This document shows positions 50,670 through 59,510 of a stretch of DNA of 64,000 nucleotides, in pieces (position 1 is the stretch's first letter; every line of letters begins with the position of its first letter). Origin of the DNA: Halobacterium sp. CBA1132 (lineage in GTDB: Archaea > Halobacteriota > Halobacteria > Halobacteriales > Halobacteriaceae); contig NZ_BCMZ01000002.1 in NCBI RefSeq assembly GCF_001485535.1, forward strand, positions 124,001-188,000, given 5' to 3'. Made by a program: the position numbers and the translations under genes. The notes beneath the pieces are model-generated. The model ran no database searches. It was not told the DNA's origin and saw nothing but the letters and a program-made list of their open reading frames with translations.

Positions 50670-52100
50670 ATGGGTATCGACGACTCCGATGGCTCCCCTC
50701 TTGATCCGGAGTCTCTAGACGACTCTACACAGACGGATCTTTCCACGGAGTCTTCTGCTTCCGAAGGCGCTTCTGACACAGCCACCGACGAGGATAGCGA
50801 AAGCCCTTCTCAATCGATCGAGGACATGCTGCTGGAGTTCGACGAACAGGAAGGCCTCATCCGCGACCGCTCGCTCCTCGACCCGAACTACGTCGTCTCC
50901 GAGGACCGCATCGTCGGCCGCGACGAACAACTCCAAGAAGTCACGAAGATGCTTCGCGTCGCGCTCGGCGACAACCGCCCGCCGAACCTCTTTCTGTATG
51001 GTCCCTCCGGCACGGGCAAATCCCTCATCACGAAAGCCGTCTGCAAGAACATCAGCCGCATCTGCGACTCCCGGGACATCCAGTTCGGCACCGTCGAAGT
51101 CAACTGCCAGGACCTGGACACGCTCGGCGTGGCCGTCTACGAACTCGCCCAGCAGGCCGCCGACGAGGCCGGCGTCGAGGTCGAAGTGCCGAAACACGGC
51201 GTCGCGACCAAGGAGAAGTGGGACGAGCTCTACCGCATCGTCAACGAGAACTTCGACTCCGTCGTCTTCGTCCTCGACGAACTGGACATGCTCGTCGGCC
51301 GCCGCGACAAACAGGACCCCGCGTTCTCCCGGCTGCTCTACCAGCTCTCGCGGGCCGGCGCCAGCGACGACCTCACCGCCTACATCTCCGTGGTCGCGAT
51401 CTCGAACGACACGAAGATGATGGAATCGGTGGGGAGCCGCGCGCTGAGCTCGTTCACTCCCGAGGACGTCCACTTCGACGACTACGACGCCAACCAGCTC
51501 CAGTCGATTCTCCGCCGGCGCCAAGACGCGTTCCACGACGGCGTCGTCAAAGAGGAAGTAATTCCGCTGGCGGCGGCGTTCGCCGCGCAGACTCACGGCG
51601 ACGCACGGAAGGCCATCGACCTGATTCGGGTGGCCGGCGAACTCGCCGAGCGCGAGGGCGACGCGGAGGTCCGCGAGAAGCACGTCCGGATGGCTCAGGA
51701 CAAAGTCGAGAAGAACCGCGTCCTCGAAGTCGTCCGCGGCATCAGCACCCAGAAGAAGCTCTGCTTGTACGCGACGGCGTCAGTCGCCGCGCAGACGGAC
51801 GGCGGGACCGCTCGCAGCACGACCGGCTATCAGGTTTACCAGTACCTCACGGAGTCCATCGACGCCGACCAGTACCATCAGGAGACGTACGTGAACAAGA
51901 TGAAGGAGCTGACGACGTACTCGCTGGTGGACTTCGAGCGCCGCAGCCACGGCCCGAGTTCGGGGATGTTCCTCGAGTTCCAGTTCGGGGAGCGCCCGGA
52001 GACCATCTTGGAGACGCTGCGCGAGGACTCCCGCATCGAGATGGTCTCGACGGACGAAGTCGAGTCGGTCGTGAGAGCGCAGGTCCGCCACGAGGCCTAA
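50670..52100 (+). CDS. orc1: Orc1/Cdc6 replication initiator
   Basis: A 476-residue AAA+ initiator beginning MGIDDSDGSPLDPES. An acidic N-terminal tail precedes VGRDEQLQEVTKMLRVALGD. Walker A is FLYGPSGTGKSLITKAV, Walker B VVFVLDELDMLVGRRD, the sensor region SVGSRALSSFTPEDVHFDDY, and DARKAIDLIRVAGELAE follows. The C-terminal winged helix includes TGYQVYQYLTESI. I chose ATG 50670 because TTTTAC at 50641-50646 is about 27 bp upstream; 50658 and TTG 50649 are alternatives. Nine ORB-like iterons flank the gene, one of them in its promoter, so it is the likely initiator for this replicon and may autoregulate. Confidence 0.9.
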   Translation: MGIDDSDGSPLDPESLDDSTQTDLSTESSASEGASDTATDEDSESPSQSIEDMLLEFDEQEGLIRDRSLLDPNYVVSEDRIVGRDEQLQEVTKMLRVALGDNRPPNLFLYGPSGTGKSLITKAVCKNISRICDSRDIQFGTVEVNCQDLDTLGVAVYELAQQAADEAGVEVEVPKHGVATKEKWDELYRIVNENFDSVVFVLDELDMLVGRRDKQDPAFSRLLYQLSRAGASDDLTAYISVVAISNDTKMMESVGSRALSSFTPEDVHFDDYDANQLQSILRRRQDAFHDGVVKEEVIPLAAAFAAQTHGDARKAIDLIRVAGELAEREGDAEVREKHVRMAQDKVEKNRVLEVVRGISTQKKLCLYATASVAAQTDGGTARSTTGYQVYQYLTESIDADQYHQETYVNKMKELTTYSLVDFERRSHGPSSGMFLEFQFGERPETILETLREDSRIEMVSTDEVESVVRAQVRHEA

Positions 52101-52196
52101 CGGACCCGGTCCCGTCGGATTTGTCTCAGTTCTGCTCGCTCCGTGGTCGATTGTTCGCGAGTTCGAATAGAGCGGTGGCACCCGGCTTCCGCGCAC

Positions 52197-52510
52197 ACCC
52201 CTCTATCGATGTGTATTGGCGTGTTCGAACGTCACACGACCGCAGCGGGTCAGTGCGGGAGCGACTCCGAACGAGCTAAATCCCCGTTCTCTCGCGATCC
52301 CACACACCTCTATCGAAGTGTGATTGGCGGGTAAAACGCTTCTATCTGTAAAGAACGAGGATGTGCCTCGCCGCTCGTCTGTTCACTCGACCGGCGTAAT
52401 TGGGCGATTCCCGCCGAATCGTTGTGAGTAGTCTGTCAATACGACCGTTCGCGGGGACACACCTCTATCGAAGTGTTCCGGCTTCACCACACACCTCTAT
52501 CGATGTGTTC
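52197..52510 (+). repeat. Replication origin, downstream ORB-like iterons (four)
   Basis: Four same-direction copies: 52197-52216, 52304-52323, 52459-52478 and 52491-52510. Cores read ACACCTCTATCGAAGTGT or ACACCTCTATCGATGTGT. Their G-strings (in reverse) point back toward orc1, opposite to the three nearest upstream copies, so the gene is bracketed by converging sites. The 550 bp between orc1 and the Bat-type gene hold no gene and nothing else I recognise. Confidence 0.75.
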
Positions 52511-52731
52511 GTGCTGCGGTCTCTCACGGCCTCTCGACGTCCCGGCAATCACCCGTGGCAACGGCGTCACAGCATCGCCGAGATCCTACCCGCCATTGGT
52601 TTTGAAACGTGAAGAACCGACGAGGGTTGAATAGTAAATGGCGGGGGTTTTGCGTCCGCGGTGGATAGTGCAACCATCACCGCCTCACGCGTCCGGTCTC
52701 GCGCTCTGTGATGGGGCTGAGTGTTCCACAG

Positions 52732-55605
52732 ATGAACCCAAAATCCCCGGGCATCCTCGAAACGTCTACGATCGCCGTTGTCGGCGACACCGCGTGGCTA
52801 ACGGCGTACGTCGATGCCCTCGAAGAACAGCTTGCTGCGACCGTTCACCGCGTGTCTACGGCGCATGCCGCTCGAACGACGCTCCAACAGACGGCTATCG
52901 ACTGCGTCGTTACTGATTACAGGCTCCCCGAGACAACAGGGGTCGACCTCGTTCGCAGCATTCGGGAGACGACTGCAACGCTTCCGATCATTCTGGGAAC
53001 CGCCGACGGGAGTGAGACGATAGCCAGCACGGCGATTGAGGCCGACGTCACTGACTACATCGCTGTTACCGACCCGGTCGACGACACTATCACCGACGCT
53101 CTCCAGCGAACCGAGCAGGCCCTACGGGACGCCCAACGGGCGATGACACAGCGCGACCGTGCGCGGCAGTTCGACGCGGCGTTCCACGACACCAGATCAG
53201 CGACGTGGGTCCTCGACCGCGATGGTGCACTCGAGCGCGTCAACCAGACAGCCCGCGCCATGATCGACGTGGACGCCGACGTCGTCGTCGGGGATCACTT
53301 CTGGACGCTACCGTGGTGGCCCGACGAGAGCCAGACGCGCGCTGACATCCGTCGCCTCGTCGAGACAGCGCAACGCGGCGAGTTCGGGCACGCTGTCGTC
53401 ACGCAGAACGGCGTCACTGGCGAACGCGTGCTGGAGCTGTCCGTCCAGCCGGTCACCGACGAACGCGGCGACCTCGTCTCGATCATCGTCGACAGCGTCG
53501 ACATCACCGACCGCGTCGACCTCGAACGGGAACTCCGGCAGTCCGAGGAACTGCACCGCGTCACGCTCAACAATATGACTGACACCGTCCTCATGACTGA
53601 CGAGGACGGCGAATACACGTACGTTTGCCCGAACGTCCACTTCATCTTTGGATACACCGCCGAGGAGATTCGGGAGCTGGGAACGATCGAAGCCCTGCTG
53701 GGCGAGGACTTGTTCGACCGCGAGAAACTCGCTGACGACGGCGTCCTGAAAAACATCGAGACGACGGCTACAGACAAAGCCGGCCGCGAGCATACGCTGC
53801 TGGTCAACGTTCGCGAAGTCTCAATTCAGGACGGCACGCTGCTGTACAGCTGTCGCGACATCACGAAGCGCAAACAGCGCGAACGCGCACTCACGACCCT
53901 CCAGGAGACCGCGCGGGACTTCCTGTACGCCGAAACACACCAGGAGATCGCCCAGCACGTCGTCGACGACGCCCCCGACGTTCTCGACCTCGATGCGAGT
54001 GCCGTCTATCTCTTCGACGCCGACGACAACCACCTCCAGCCGACCGCGCACTCGCAGGCGATGCGCGACGCCCACGGCCCACTGCCAGACGTTCACGCGG
54101 ACGGCCGCGACCTCACCAGTCACAGCTTCGTCGAGAACGAAGCTCGATTTTTCGCAGATGTCCACGACGCCGACCGCCTCGCCAACCCCGCGACCGACCT
54201 CCGGAGCGTCGCGTACATCCCACTCGGCAACCACGGCGTGTTCGTCGCCGGGTCGACCGACGTCGGCGCCTTCGACGACGTGACGCGCGAACTCGCGGAC
54301 TTGCTGGCGGCGACGGCGGAGGCGGCGCTGGACCGCGTCGACAGGGAGTCCCAGCTCCGCGAGCAGGACCGCGAACTCCAGCGGCAGAACGATCGACTCA
54401 CCACGCTCAACCAGATCAACGAGACGATTCGGGAGATCGACCAAGCGCTAGTGCAGTCGGAGACCCGCGAGGAGATCGACCACACGGTCTGTGAACGCCT
54501 CACCGCCGACGGGCGCTTCCAGTTCGCCTGGATCGGGGCCCTCGATAGCACGACGGAGACCGTGACGCCCCAGGCGTGGGCGGGAACCGACCACGGGTAT
54601 CTCGATACGGGGGCGTTCCCGGTCGCCGCTGACGCCGTCGAACCGGCGGGTCGGACTGCGGCGACTGGCGAGGTGACACTTGTCTCGAACGTCGCGGCGG
54701 ACCTCCGAGCGGCCCCGTGGCGCAAGGACGCGATTTCGCGCGATCTGCTGTCCGTGTTGAGCATCCCGATCGTCTACAACGACCTCTCGTACGGCGTTCT
54801 GACGGTGTACGCGGAGACGCCCGACGCCTTCGACGAGACGATTCAGACCGTGCTCGCGGAGCTCGGTGAGACGATCGCCTCTGCAATCAGCGCGAGCGAA
54901 CGCAAGCGAGCGCTGCTCACCACGTCGATGACTCGCGTCGAGTACACGGTTGCCGACCCGTCGTTCGTGCTCGCACAACTCGCTCACGCGGCCGACTGCA
55001 CAGTCGCCTACGAGGGGGGCGTCCAACAGACGGCTAGCGGAAACTACGTGTTCGTCACCGTCGAGGACGCCCCGCTAGACGCGGTCGTCGACGTGGCGGC
55101 CGGTCTCCGCACTATCGAAGACGCCCAGCGGATTCGCGGTGGCGACACCGGGGGTGTGTTGCGACTCCAGTTGACCGAGCCGTTCCTCGCGACGGAACTG
55201 GCCGACCACGGCGCGGTCCTGCAGAGTGCAACGGCGTTACGGGCCGGAACGGAGTTCGTCATCGACGTCCCCGGGAACGCTGAGGCCAGAAACGTCACGC
55301 AGTTCGTCACCCAGCGCTTCGACGACGTCGAGCTGACGGCGAAGCAGACGCGCGAGCAGGCGTCCGAACACGGCTTTTACGCGTCAGTGCTTGACAGCCT
55401 GACTGACAGACAGCTGGAAGTCCTGGAGACGGCGTACTACAGCGGGTTCTTCGAGTCGCCGCGGACGGTGACTGGGGAAGCCGTCGCGGAGTCGCTGGAT
55501 ATCTCACCGCAGGCGTTCTACCAGCACGTCCGGACCGTCCAGCAGAAGCTCTTCGCGGCGTTGATCGACGAGCACGCGCCGGTGGTCTTTCGACGTGCGG
55601 ACTAA
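52732..55605 (+). CDS. Bat-like sensor-regulator: receiver, PAS, GAF, HTH_10
   Basis: About 957 residues from ATG 52732 (MNPKSPGILETST); a GTG/ATG start at 52708-52711 is possible. Residues about 8-125 are a receiver-like domain with phospho-Asp in VVTDYRLPETTGVDL, though the usual N-terminal acidic pair is reduced to one Asp and the conserved Lys is not obvious. Two PAS domains follow (WVLDRDGALERVNQTARAMI and VLMTDEDGEYTYVCPNVHFI), then two GAF domains, then a bacterio-opsin-activator region. It ends in HTH_10 (LTDRQLEVLETAYYSGFFES and SLDISPQAFYQHVRTVQQKL). It is a one-protein sensor and transcription regulator of the kind common in haloarchaea. Targets are unknown. Confidence 0.85.
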   Translation: MNPKSPGILETSTIAVVGDTAWLTAYVDALEEQLAATVHRVSTAHAARTTLQQTAIDCVVTDYRLPETTGVDLVRSIRETTATLPIILGTADGSETIASTAIEADVTDYIAVTDPVDDTITDALQRTEQALRDAQRAMTQRDRARQFDAAFHDTRSATWVLDRDGALERVNQTARAMIDVDADVVVGDHFWTLPWWPDESQTRADIRRLVETAQRGEFGHAVVTQNGVTGERVLELSVQPVTDERGDLVSIIVDSVDITDRVDLERELRQSEELHRVTLNNMTDTVLMTDEDGEYTYVCPNVHFIFGYTAEEIRELGTIEALLGEDLFDREKLADDGVLKNIETTATDKAGREHTLLVNVREVSIQDGTLLYSCRDITKRKQRERALTTLQETARDFLYAETHQEIAQHVVDDAPDVLDLDASAVYLFDADDNHLQPTAHSQAMRDAHGPLPDVHADGRDLTSHSFVENEARFFADVHDADRLANPATDLRSVAYIPLGNHGVFVAGSTDVGAFDDVTRELADLLAATAEAALDRVDRESQLREQDRELQRQNDRLTTLNQINETIREIDQALVQSETREEIDHTVCERLTADGRFQFAWIGALDSTTETVTPQAWAGTDHGYLDTGAFPVAADAVEPAGRTAATGEVTLVSNVAADLRAAPWRKDAISRDLLSVLSIPIVYNDLSYGVLTVYAETPDAFDETIQTVLAELGETIASAISASERKRALLTTSMTRVEYTVADPSFVLAQLAHAADCTVAYEGGVQQTASGNYVFVTVEDAPLDAVVDVAAGLRTIEDAQRIRGGDTGGVLRLQLTEPFLATELADHGAVLQSATALRAGTEFVIDVPGNAEARNVTQFVTQRFDDVELTAKQTREQASEHGFYASVLDSLTDRQLEVLETAYYSGFFESPRTVTGEAVAESLDISPQAFYQHVRTVQQKLFAALIDEHAPVVFRRAD

Positions 55606-55789
55606 TCGCGCCCGCTCTTTCGGGTAATTGCCCGCCAGCAGCGCTTCCCCGTTCAGTGCCACGGGCTGTTGAATAGTAAACGACGCTTGACGGCCAGCGG
55701 TTCGGTACTCAACTCCCGCGTATTCCCTTATACACTCATTATCTATATGTAGCGCCCCCGCAGCCCGCCGCCGGGACGCTCACCTATCC

Positions 55790-55933
55790 ATGAGGGACGT
55801 CAACCAGAACTCAGCCGAGGAATCGCCGTACGAGTGCTTCGAGTGCGGAAACGTCGTGCTATCGGAGGATAATCCAGGGCAGTGCCCCGACTGCGCTGGG
55901 AACATGCGAAACCGCCGCACCCCAATCGAATAA
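55790..55933 (+). CDS. 47-residue zinc-ribbon protein before gdh
   Basis: ATG 55790 opens [20 protein letters not shown], ending at TAA 55933. CxxC at YECFECG and CxxC at GQCPDCAG form a rubredoxin/rubrerythrin-like zinc ribbon. Such tiny proteins are common in haloarchaea. The stop is one base before the ATG of glutamate dehydrogenase, so translation is coupled. Function is unknown; it might modulate the dehydrogenase or its mRNA. Confidence 0.7.
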   Translation: MRDVNQNSAEESPYECFECGNVVLSEDNPGQCPDCAGNMRNRRTPIE

Positions 55934-55934
55934 C

Positions 55935-57227
55935 ATGTCCTCGACATCAACACACCACGACGAATCCCCCGAGGAAGCCAGTGAACCGGAGTCGGCACTG
56001 CAGACGGCGCGTCGACAACTCCAGCATGCCGCCGACCACCTCGACATCGACCCGAACATCGTCGAGCGACTCAAACACCCCAAGAAAGTCCACGAAGTCA
56101 CGGTTCCAATCGAGCGAGAGAACGGCGACGTGGAGGTGTACACCGGGTATCGCGCACAACACGACAGTGTCCGTGGCCCGTTCAAAGGCGGCCTCCGCTA
56201 TCACCCCGAGGTGACGCGCGAGGAGTGCGTCGGGCTCGGGATGTGGATGACGTGGAAGTGCGCCGTGATGGACATCCCCTTCGGGGGCGCGAAAGGCGGC
56301 ATCGCCGTCAACCCCAAAGATCTCACCGAAGACGAGAAGGAACAGCTGACGCGTCGCTTCACCGACGAGACCCGCTCAGTTATCGGTCCGACGACGGACA
56401 TCCCCGCACCAGACATGGGGACGGACCCGCAGACGATGGCGTGGCTGATGGACGCCTACTCGATGCAGGAAGGCGAAACAATCCCTGGCGTCGTCACCGG
56501 CAAACCACCGATCGTTGGCGGCAGCAAGGGTCGTGATGCAGCGCCCGGCCGGAGCGTCGCGATCATCGCCCGCGAAGCGATCGACTACTACGACAAAGAC
56601 ATCAAAAAGACCTCGATTGCCGTGCAGGGATTCGGGAGCGTCGGGTCGAACGCGGCGAAACTGCTCGACAGTTGGGGCGCCAACGTCGTCGCCGTGAGCG
56701 ACGTCAACGGCGGCATCTACGACGCGAACGGCCTCGATACGCACGCGATCCCCTCTCACCACGAGGAGCCCGAAGCCGTGATGACCCACGAGGCCCCGGA
56801 GACGGTGACCAACGACGAGCTACTCGAACTGGACGTCGACGTGGTGATTCCGGCGGCAATCGGCAACGTCCTGACGGAAGCGAATGCCGACGACGTGATG
56901 GCCGACATCATCATCGAGGGCGCTAACGGGCCGACGACGAGCGCCGCGAGCGCGGTCTTCGCCGAGCGAGAGGTCCCTGTCGTCCCGGATATCTTGGCCA
57001 ACGCCGGTGGAGTCACCGTGAGTTACTTCGAGTGGCTTCAGGATATCAATCGGCGCGCGTGGTCGCTCGAACGCGTCAACAACGAACTGGAAACGGAGAT
57101 GCTGGCCGCCTGGCAGGACGTTCGAGAGGAATTCGAGACGCGCGACGTGACGTGGCGCGACGCGGCGTACATCGTTGCGCTCTCACGAATAGCGGAAGCC
57201 CACGAAACGCGCGGGCTCTGGCCGTAG
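55935..57227 (+). CDS. gdh: Glutamate dehydrogenase
   Basis: A complete 430-residue Glu/Leu/Phe/Val dehydrogenase that interconverts glutamate and 2-oxoglutarate plus ammonia with NAD(P). The substrate domain shows [20 protein letters not shown] and the catalytic Lys in PFGGAKGGI near residue 115. The Rossmann domain shows [15 protein letters not shown], with the adenine-ribose acidic strand [11 protein letters not shown], and [10 protein letters not shown]. The N-terminal 20 residues are acidic and Glu/Ser-rich. It is preceded by the small zinc-ribbon gene and followed by a convergent membrane protein. Confidence 0.95.
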   Translation: MSSTSTHHDESPEEASEPESALQTARRQLQHAADHLDIDPNIVERLKHPKKVHEVTVPIERENGDVEVYTGYRAQHDSVRGPFKGGLRYHPEVTREECVGLGMWMTWKCAVMDIPFGGAKGGIAVNPKDLTEDEKEQLTRRFTDETRSVIGPTTDIPAPDMGTDPQTMAWLMDAYSMQEGETIPGVVTGKPPIVGGSKGRDAAPGRSVAIIAREAIDYYDKDIKKTSIAVQGFGSVGSNAAKLLDSWGANVVAVSDVNGGIYDANGLDTHAIPSHHEEPEAVMTHEAPETVTNDELLELDVDVVIPAAIGNVLTEANADDVMADIIIEGANGPTTSAASAVFAEREVPVVPDILANAGGVTVSYFEWLQDINRRAWSLERVNNELETEMLAAWQDVREEFETRDVTWRDAAYIVALSRIAEAHETRGLWP

Positions 57228-57240
57228 CTCCTCCGACCCA

Positions 57241-57897
57241 TCACTCGCGACGTAGTGCTAACTCCTCGACGGTCGGGAGGTGCCAATCGTACGTGACCGC
57301 GACCAATCGTGTTCCCACAGTCACTACTGCACACGCGACAGCGGCCGTGCTGCCACTCGCGCCGATTATGCCGGTCAGCCAGTACGCCGCACCTCCGAGG
57401 ACGGCGCAACTCGCGTAGAAGTCCTCGAAGAGGATGAACGGGGCTCGATCGAGGAGGATGTCCGCGAACGCCCCGCCGCCGACGGCGTTGATCGTCGCGA
57501 TTGCGACGATGCCGAACGCCGAGACGCCCACGTCGGTGGCGACGATAGCACCCGTCGTGGCGAAAGCAGCGAGCCCGATTGCGTCCGCGATGAGTACGAC
57601 TGGATGGGTGTCGGGGGACTCCAAGCCGACGCTCAGCGTAATCGCTAACCCGACGCCGAGTAGCCCCAGCGCGACCTCGATCGGGGACTGCAGGACGAGC
57701 GGCACTCGCGTGACGAGCAAGTCGCGAGTCGCGCCACCGACGAACGCCATCGCCAGCCCGACGATGGCGATTCCGAACACGTCGAACTCCTCGCGAATCG
57801 CCTTCGATGACCCGACGAGGGCGAACGCGACCAGCCCGATTGTGTTCATCACCGCGAATGGGTCGCCGAAGAGACCGGTAAGGGCGTCCTGAATCAC
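57241..57897 (-). CDS. TRIC/UPF0126 family membrane protein
   Basis: A 218-residue protein with about seven membrane segments in two repeats: FAVMNTIGLVAFALVGSSKA and later IGLAAFATTGAIVATDVGVS. The pattern GLVAFALVGSSKAI plus GGATRDLL and GGGAFADILLDRAPFIL is typical of UPF0126, prokaryotic relatives of trimeric intracellular cation channels. It is convergent with gdh with only 13 bp between stops. Confidence 0.85.
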   Translation of the reverse strand: MIQDALTGLFGDPFAVMNTIGLVAFALVGSSKAIREEFDVFGIAIVGLAMAFVGGATRDLLVTRVPLVLQSPIEVALGLLGVGLAITLSVGLESPDTHPVVLIADAIGLAAFATTGAIVATDVGVSAFGIVAIATINAVGGGAFADILLDRAPFILFEDFYASCAVLGGAAYWLTGIIGASGSTAAVACAVVTVGTRLVAVTYDWHLPTVEELALRRE

Positions 57898-58067
57898 TGC
57901 GCCTACTTACGATAGTGGCTCTGTTGAGTGCTACGTATCACAACCATCGCTATCGTCCGGCGCGCGGTGTTCGGGGTTCGCCCCGAAACACGACGCATAG
58001 ACCGCTCTCTACTCGCCGAGTCCCAGTTACGACGGAAACGTAGGGTGGCGTCTTCCGCTTTCGAGGT

Positions 58068-58391
58068 TCACTCGTCCGAGTCGACCGGGCCTTTGTACCG
58101 GGAGCGAATCTTCTCCCCCTCCCGCCACTGCCAGTAGTAGTAGCGGTTGTCGTTGATTTCCTTGACTGTGATCGTCGCTTTGGCCGGGACGTCGTCCGGA
58201 AGCTCGCTCGGGCGCTCCGCCATCTCGCCTTCGTCGCCGTCCTCGTCCAGACAAGCTTCTCGCTCTCGGTGCTCGGCCAGCGCCTCGGCGTAGCGAGCGG
58301 TGTCTTGAAGCTGCTCTGCCGCGGCTTCGTCGAGCGCGTCGACGAGTTCCGTCGGAAGGCTCGCCGGCGGGGTCGGTGGTTCGTCGGACAT
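58068..58391 (-). CDS. Small conserved haloarchaeal protein (DUF6788-like)
   Basis: A 107-residue acidic protein starting at ATG 58391 (MSDEPPTPPASLPTE). The C-terminal part ATITVKEINDNRYYYWQWRE followed by GEKIRSRYKGPV is a small beta motif seen in haloarchaeal DUF6788-type proteins and in some DNA-associated proteins. A longer frame to 58430 would run through the palindrome at 58406 and is unlikely. The 40-bp palindrome lies 15 bp upstream and would cover the promoter or leader. Confidence 0.55.
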   Translation of the reverse strand: MSDEPPTPPASLPTELVDALDEAAAEQLQDTARYAEALAEHREREACLDEDGDEGEMAERPSELPDDVPAKATITVKEINDNRYYYWQWREGEKIRSRYKGPVDSDE

Positions 58392-58405
58392 CGGCAGCTC
58401 TCGTC

Positions 58406-58445
58406 TTAACCAACATCGCTCGCTTCTCAAAGTTCTGTTGGTTAA
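58406..58445. repeat. 40-bp palindrome family, copy 4
   Basis: TTAACCAACA at 58406-58415 and TGTTGGTTAA at 58436-58445 with a 20-bp spacer. The spacer CGCTTCTCAA resembles CGATTTCTCAA in the reverse of copy 2. This is the only copy placed in a 5' region, before the small DUF6788-like gene, so it could act as an operator here. Confidence 0.75.
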
Positions 58446-58506
58446 GCCGGTGCTGCCGACTCCCTTTCCACCGCTGAGAAACGCCGCGGAGCCGGATGCA
58501 AAAGCG

Positions 58507-58524
58507 ATTTAGGCTAGCCTAAAT
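58507..58524. promoter_or_regulatory. Iron-box palindrome before the wHTH regulator
   Basis: ATTTAGGCTAGCCTAAAT is a perfect 18-bp palindrome 12 bp before the ATG at 58537. TTAGGC-NN-GCCTAA is the DtxR/IdeR/Idr-type metal-dependent repressor site. A second site precedes the ABC importer, so both units are probably repressed when iron is sufficient. Confidence 0.75.
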
Positions 58525-58536
58525 AATGGGCGTCTC

Positions 58537-59403
58537 ATGACAGTCGAACACCCGGGAACGCAAACGAGGGGTGCGGGGGAGGACCGGCTGGCCGAGAGCA
58601 CGGTCGAGTACGTGGCGTTCCTCACCCGCTCGGAACACCGCTTTCACGTCCTGAACCTGCTGGCGGACGGCGCCCGCTCCCGGGAGGCGCTGCGCGACCA
58701 GTTGGACGCCACCCGAGTGACCCTGAGCCGCATTCTCGGCGACCTCGAAGACCGGGAGCTCATCCGGCGACGAACCCTCGACAGGGAGTACGAACTGTCC
58801 GCGTTCGGTGAAGCCGTCCACCGCGACCTCGTGCGGCTGCAGGACACGATAACGGTCGGGCAGACCTACCCCCGGCTGATTTCGCGGCTCCCCACAGACT
58901 GGTTCGACTTCGACCTCCGCTGTCTCGCCGACGGCGAACACGTCCACGGGAACAGCGAGGACCCGCTCGCGGCCGCCCGCGTCATCGCAAACGCCATCAG
59001 GGGCGGAGCCTCCTGCGAGTCACTCGTCGGGACGTTCACCTCGCTCCCGATGTACGGGTACGAACAGGCCATCCAGAACGGGACCGACCCCGAGGTGTGC
59101 GTCGTCTTCGACTCGAACGTCACTGACACGATGGTCGAGGACCCCTCGCTGCGCGCGAAGTGGCGGGAAATCCAGTCTCAGACCGATTCGATCGTGTACT
59201 TCAGTCTCGACGAACGCGTCCCCTGTACCGTCGACCTCGTCGACGGCGAAACGGTGTTTCTCACCGTCGACCGGGAGCACGAGACCGGGTTCGACATCAT
59301 CTCGTGCTCGCATCCCGACGTCGTCGCGTGGGCCGACCGGGTAATCGCCGAGTATCGCGACCGTGCGGTACCGCTCGCCGACCGGACGAGCGACGCGACT
59401 TGA
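58537..59403 (+). CDS. Winged-helix regulator of the metal-uptake block
   Basis: A 288-residue protein with an N-terminal ArsR-like winged helix (HRFHVLNLLADGARSREALR, then ATRVTLSRILGDLEDRELIR). A large C-terminal alpha/beta domain carries YGYEQAIQNGTDPEVCVVFD and CTVDLVDGETVFLTVDREHE, similar to effector-binding domains of haloarchaeal FilR1-like regulators. It lies under its own iron box and 108 bp before the importer. It probably tunes siderophore uptake. The ligand is unknown. Confidence 0.75.
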   Translation: MTVEHPGTQTRGAGEDRLAESTVEYVAFLTRSEHRFHVLNLLADGARSREALRDQLDATRVTLSRILGDLEDRELIRRRTLDREYELSAFGEAVHRDLVRLQDTITVGQTYPRLISRLPTDWFDFDLRCLADGEHVHGNSEDPLAAARVIANAIRGGASCESLVGTFTSLPMYGYEQAIQNGTDPEVCVVFDSNVTDTMVEDPSLRAKWREIQSQTDSIVYFSLDERVPCTVDLVDGETVFLTVDREHETGFDIISCSHPDVVAWADRVIAEYRDRAVPLADRTSDAT

Positions 59404-59490
59404 CGGGAGTGAACACGACGGGTTGCCTGTAACACGCCGTGAACAGCGTACGCGGCGGGTCGAATCGAACAGCGGGAATCACTAAGCCGC

Positions 59491-59506
59491 TTTAGGCGTG
59501 CCTAAA
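59491..59506. promoter_or_regulatory. Iron-box palindrome before the ABC importer
   Basis: TTTAGGC-GT-GCCTAAA at 59491-59506 ends 4 bp before the ATG at 59511. With both arms matching the 58507 site, it is a strong candidate for the same metal-dependent repressor, placed to block the transcription start. Confidence 0.75.
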
Positions 59507-59510
59507 TGAC

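Noticed and set aside
49965-52510. Repeated CTCTATCGAWGTGT as CRISPR repeats
   Set aside because: Spacing runs from 12 bp to over 1.5 kb, both orientations occur, and the copies surround an orc1 gene. This is an origin iteron pattern.
52197-52510. Iteron-bearing region as coding sequence for small proteins
   Set aside because: Frames here cross the iterons, have no motifs, and end at random. The origin reading explains the repeats.
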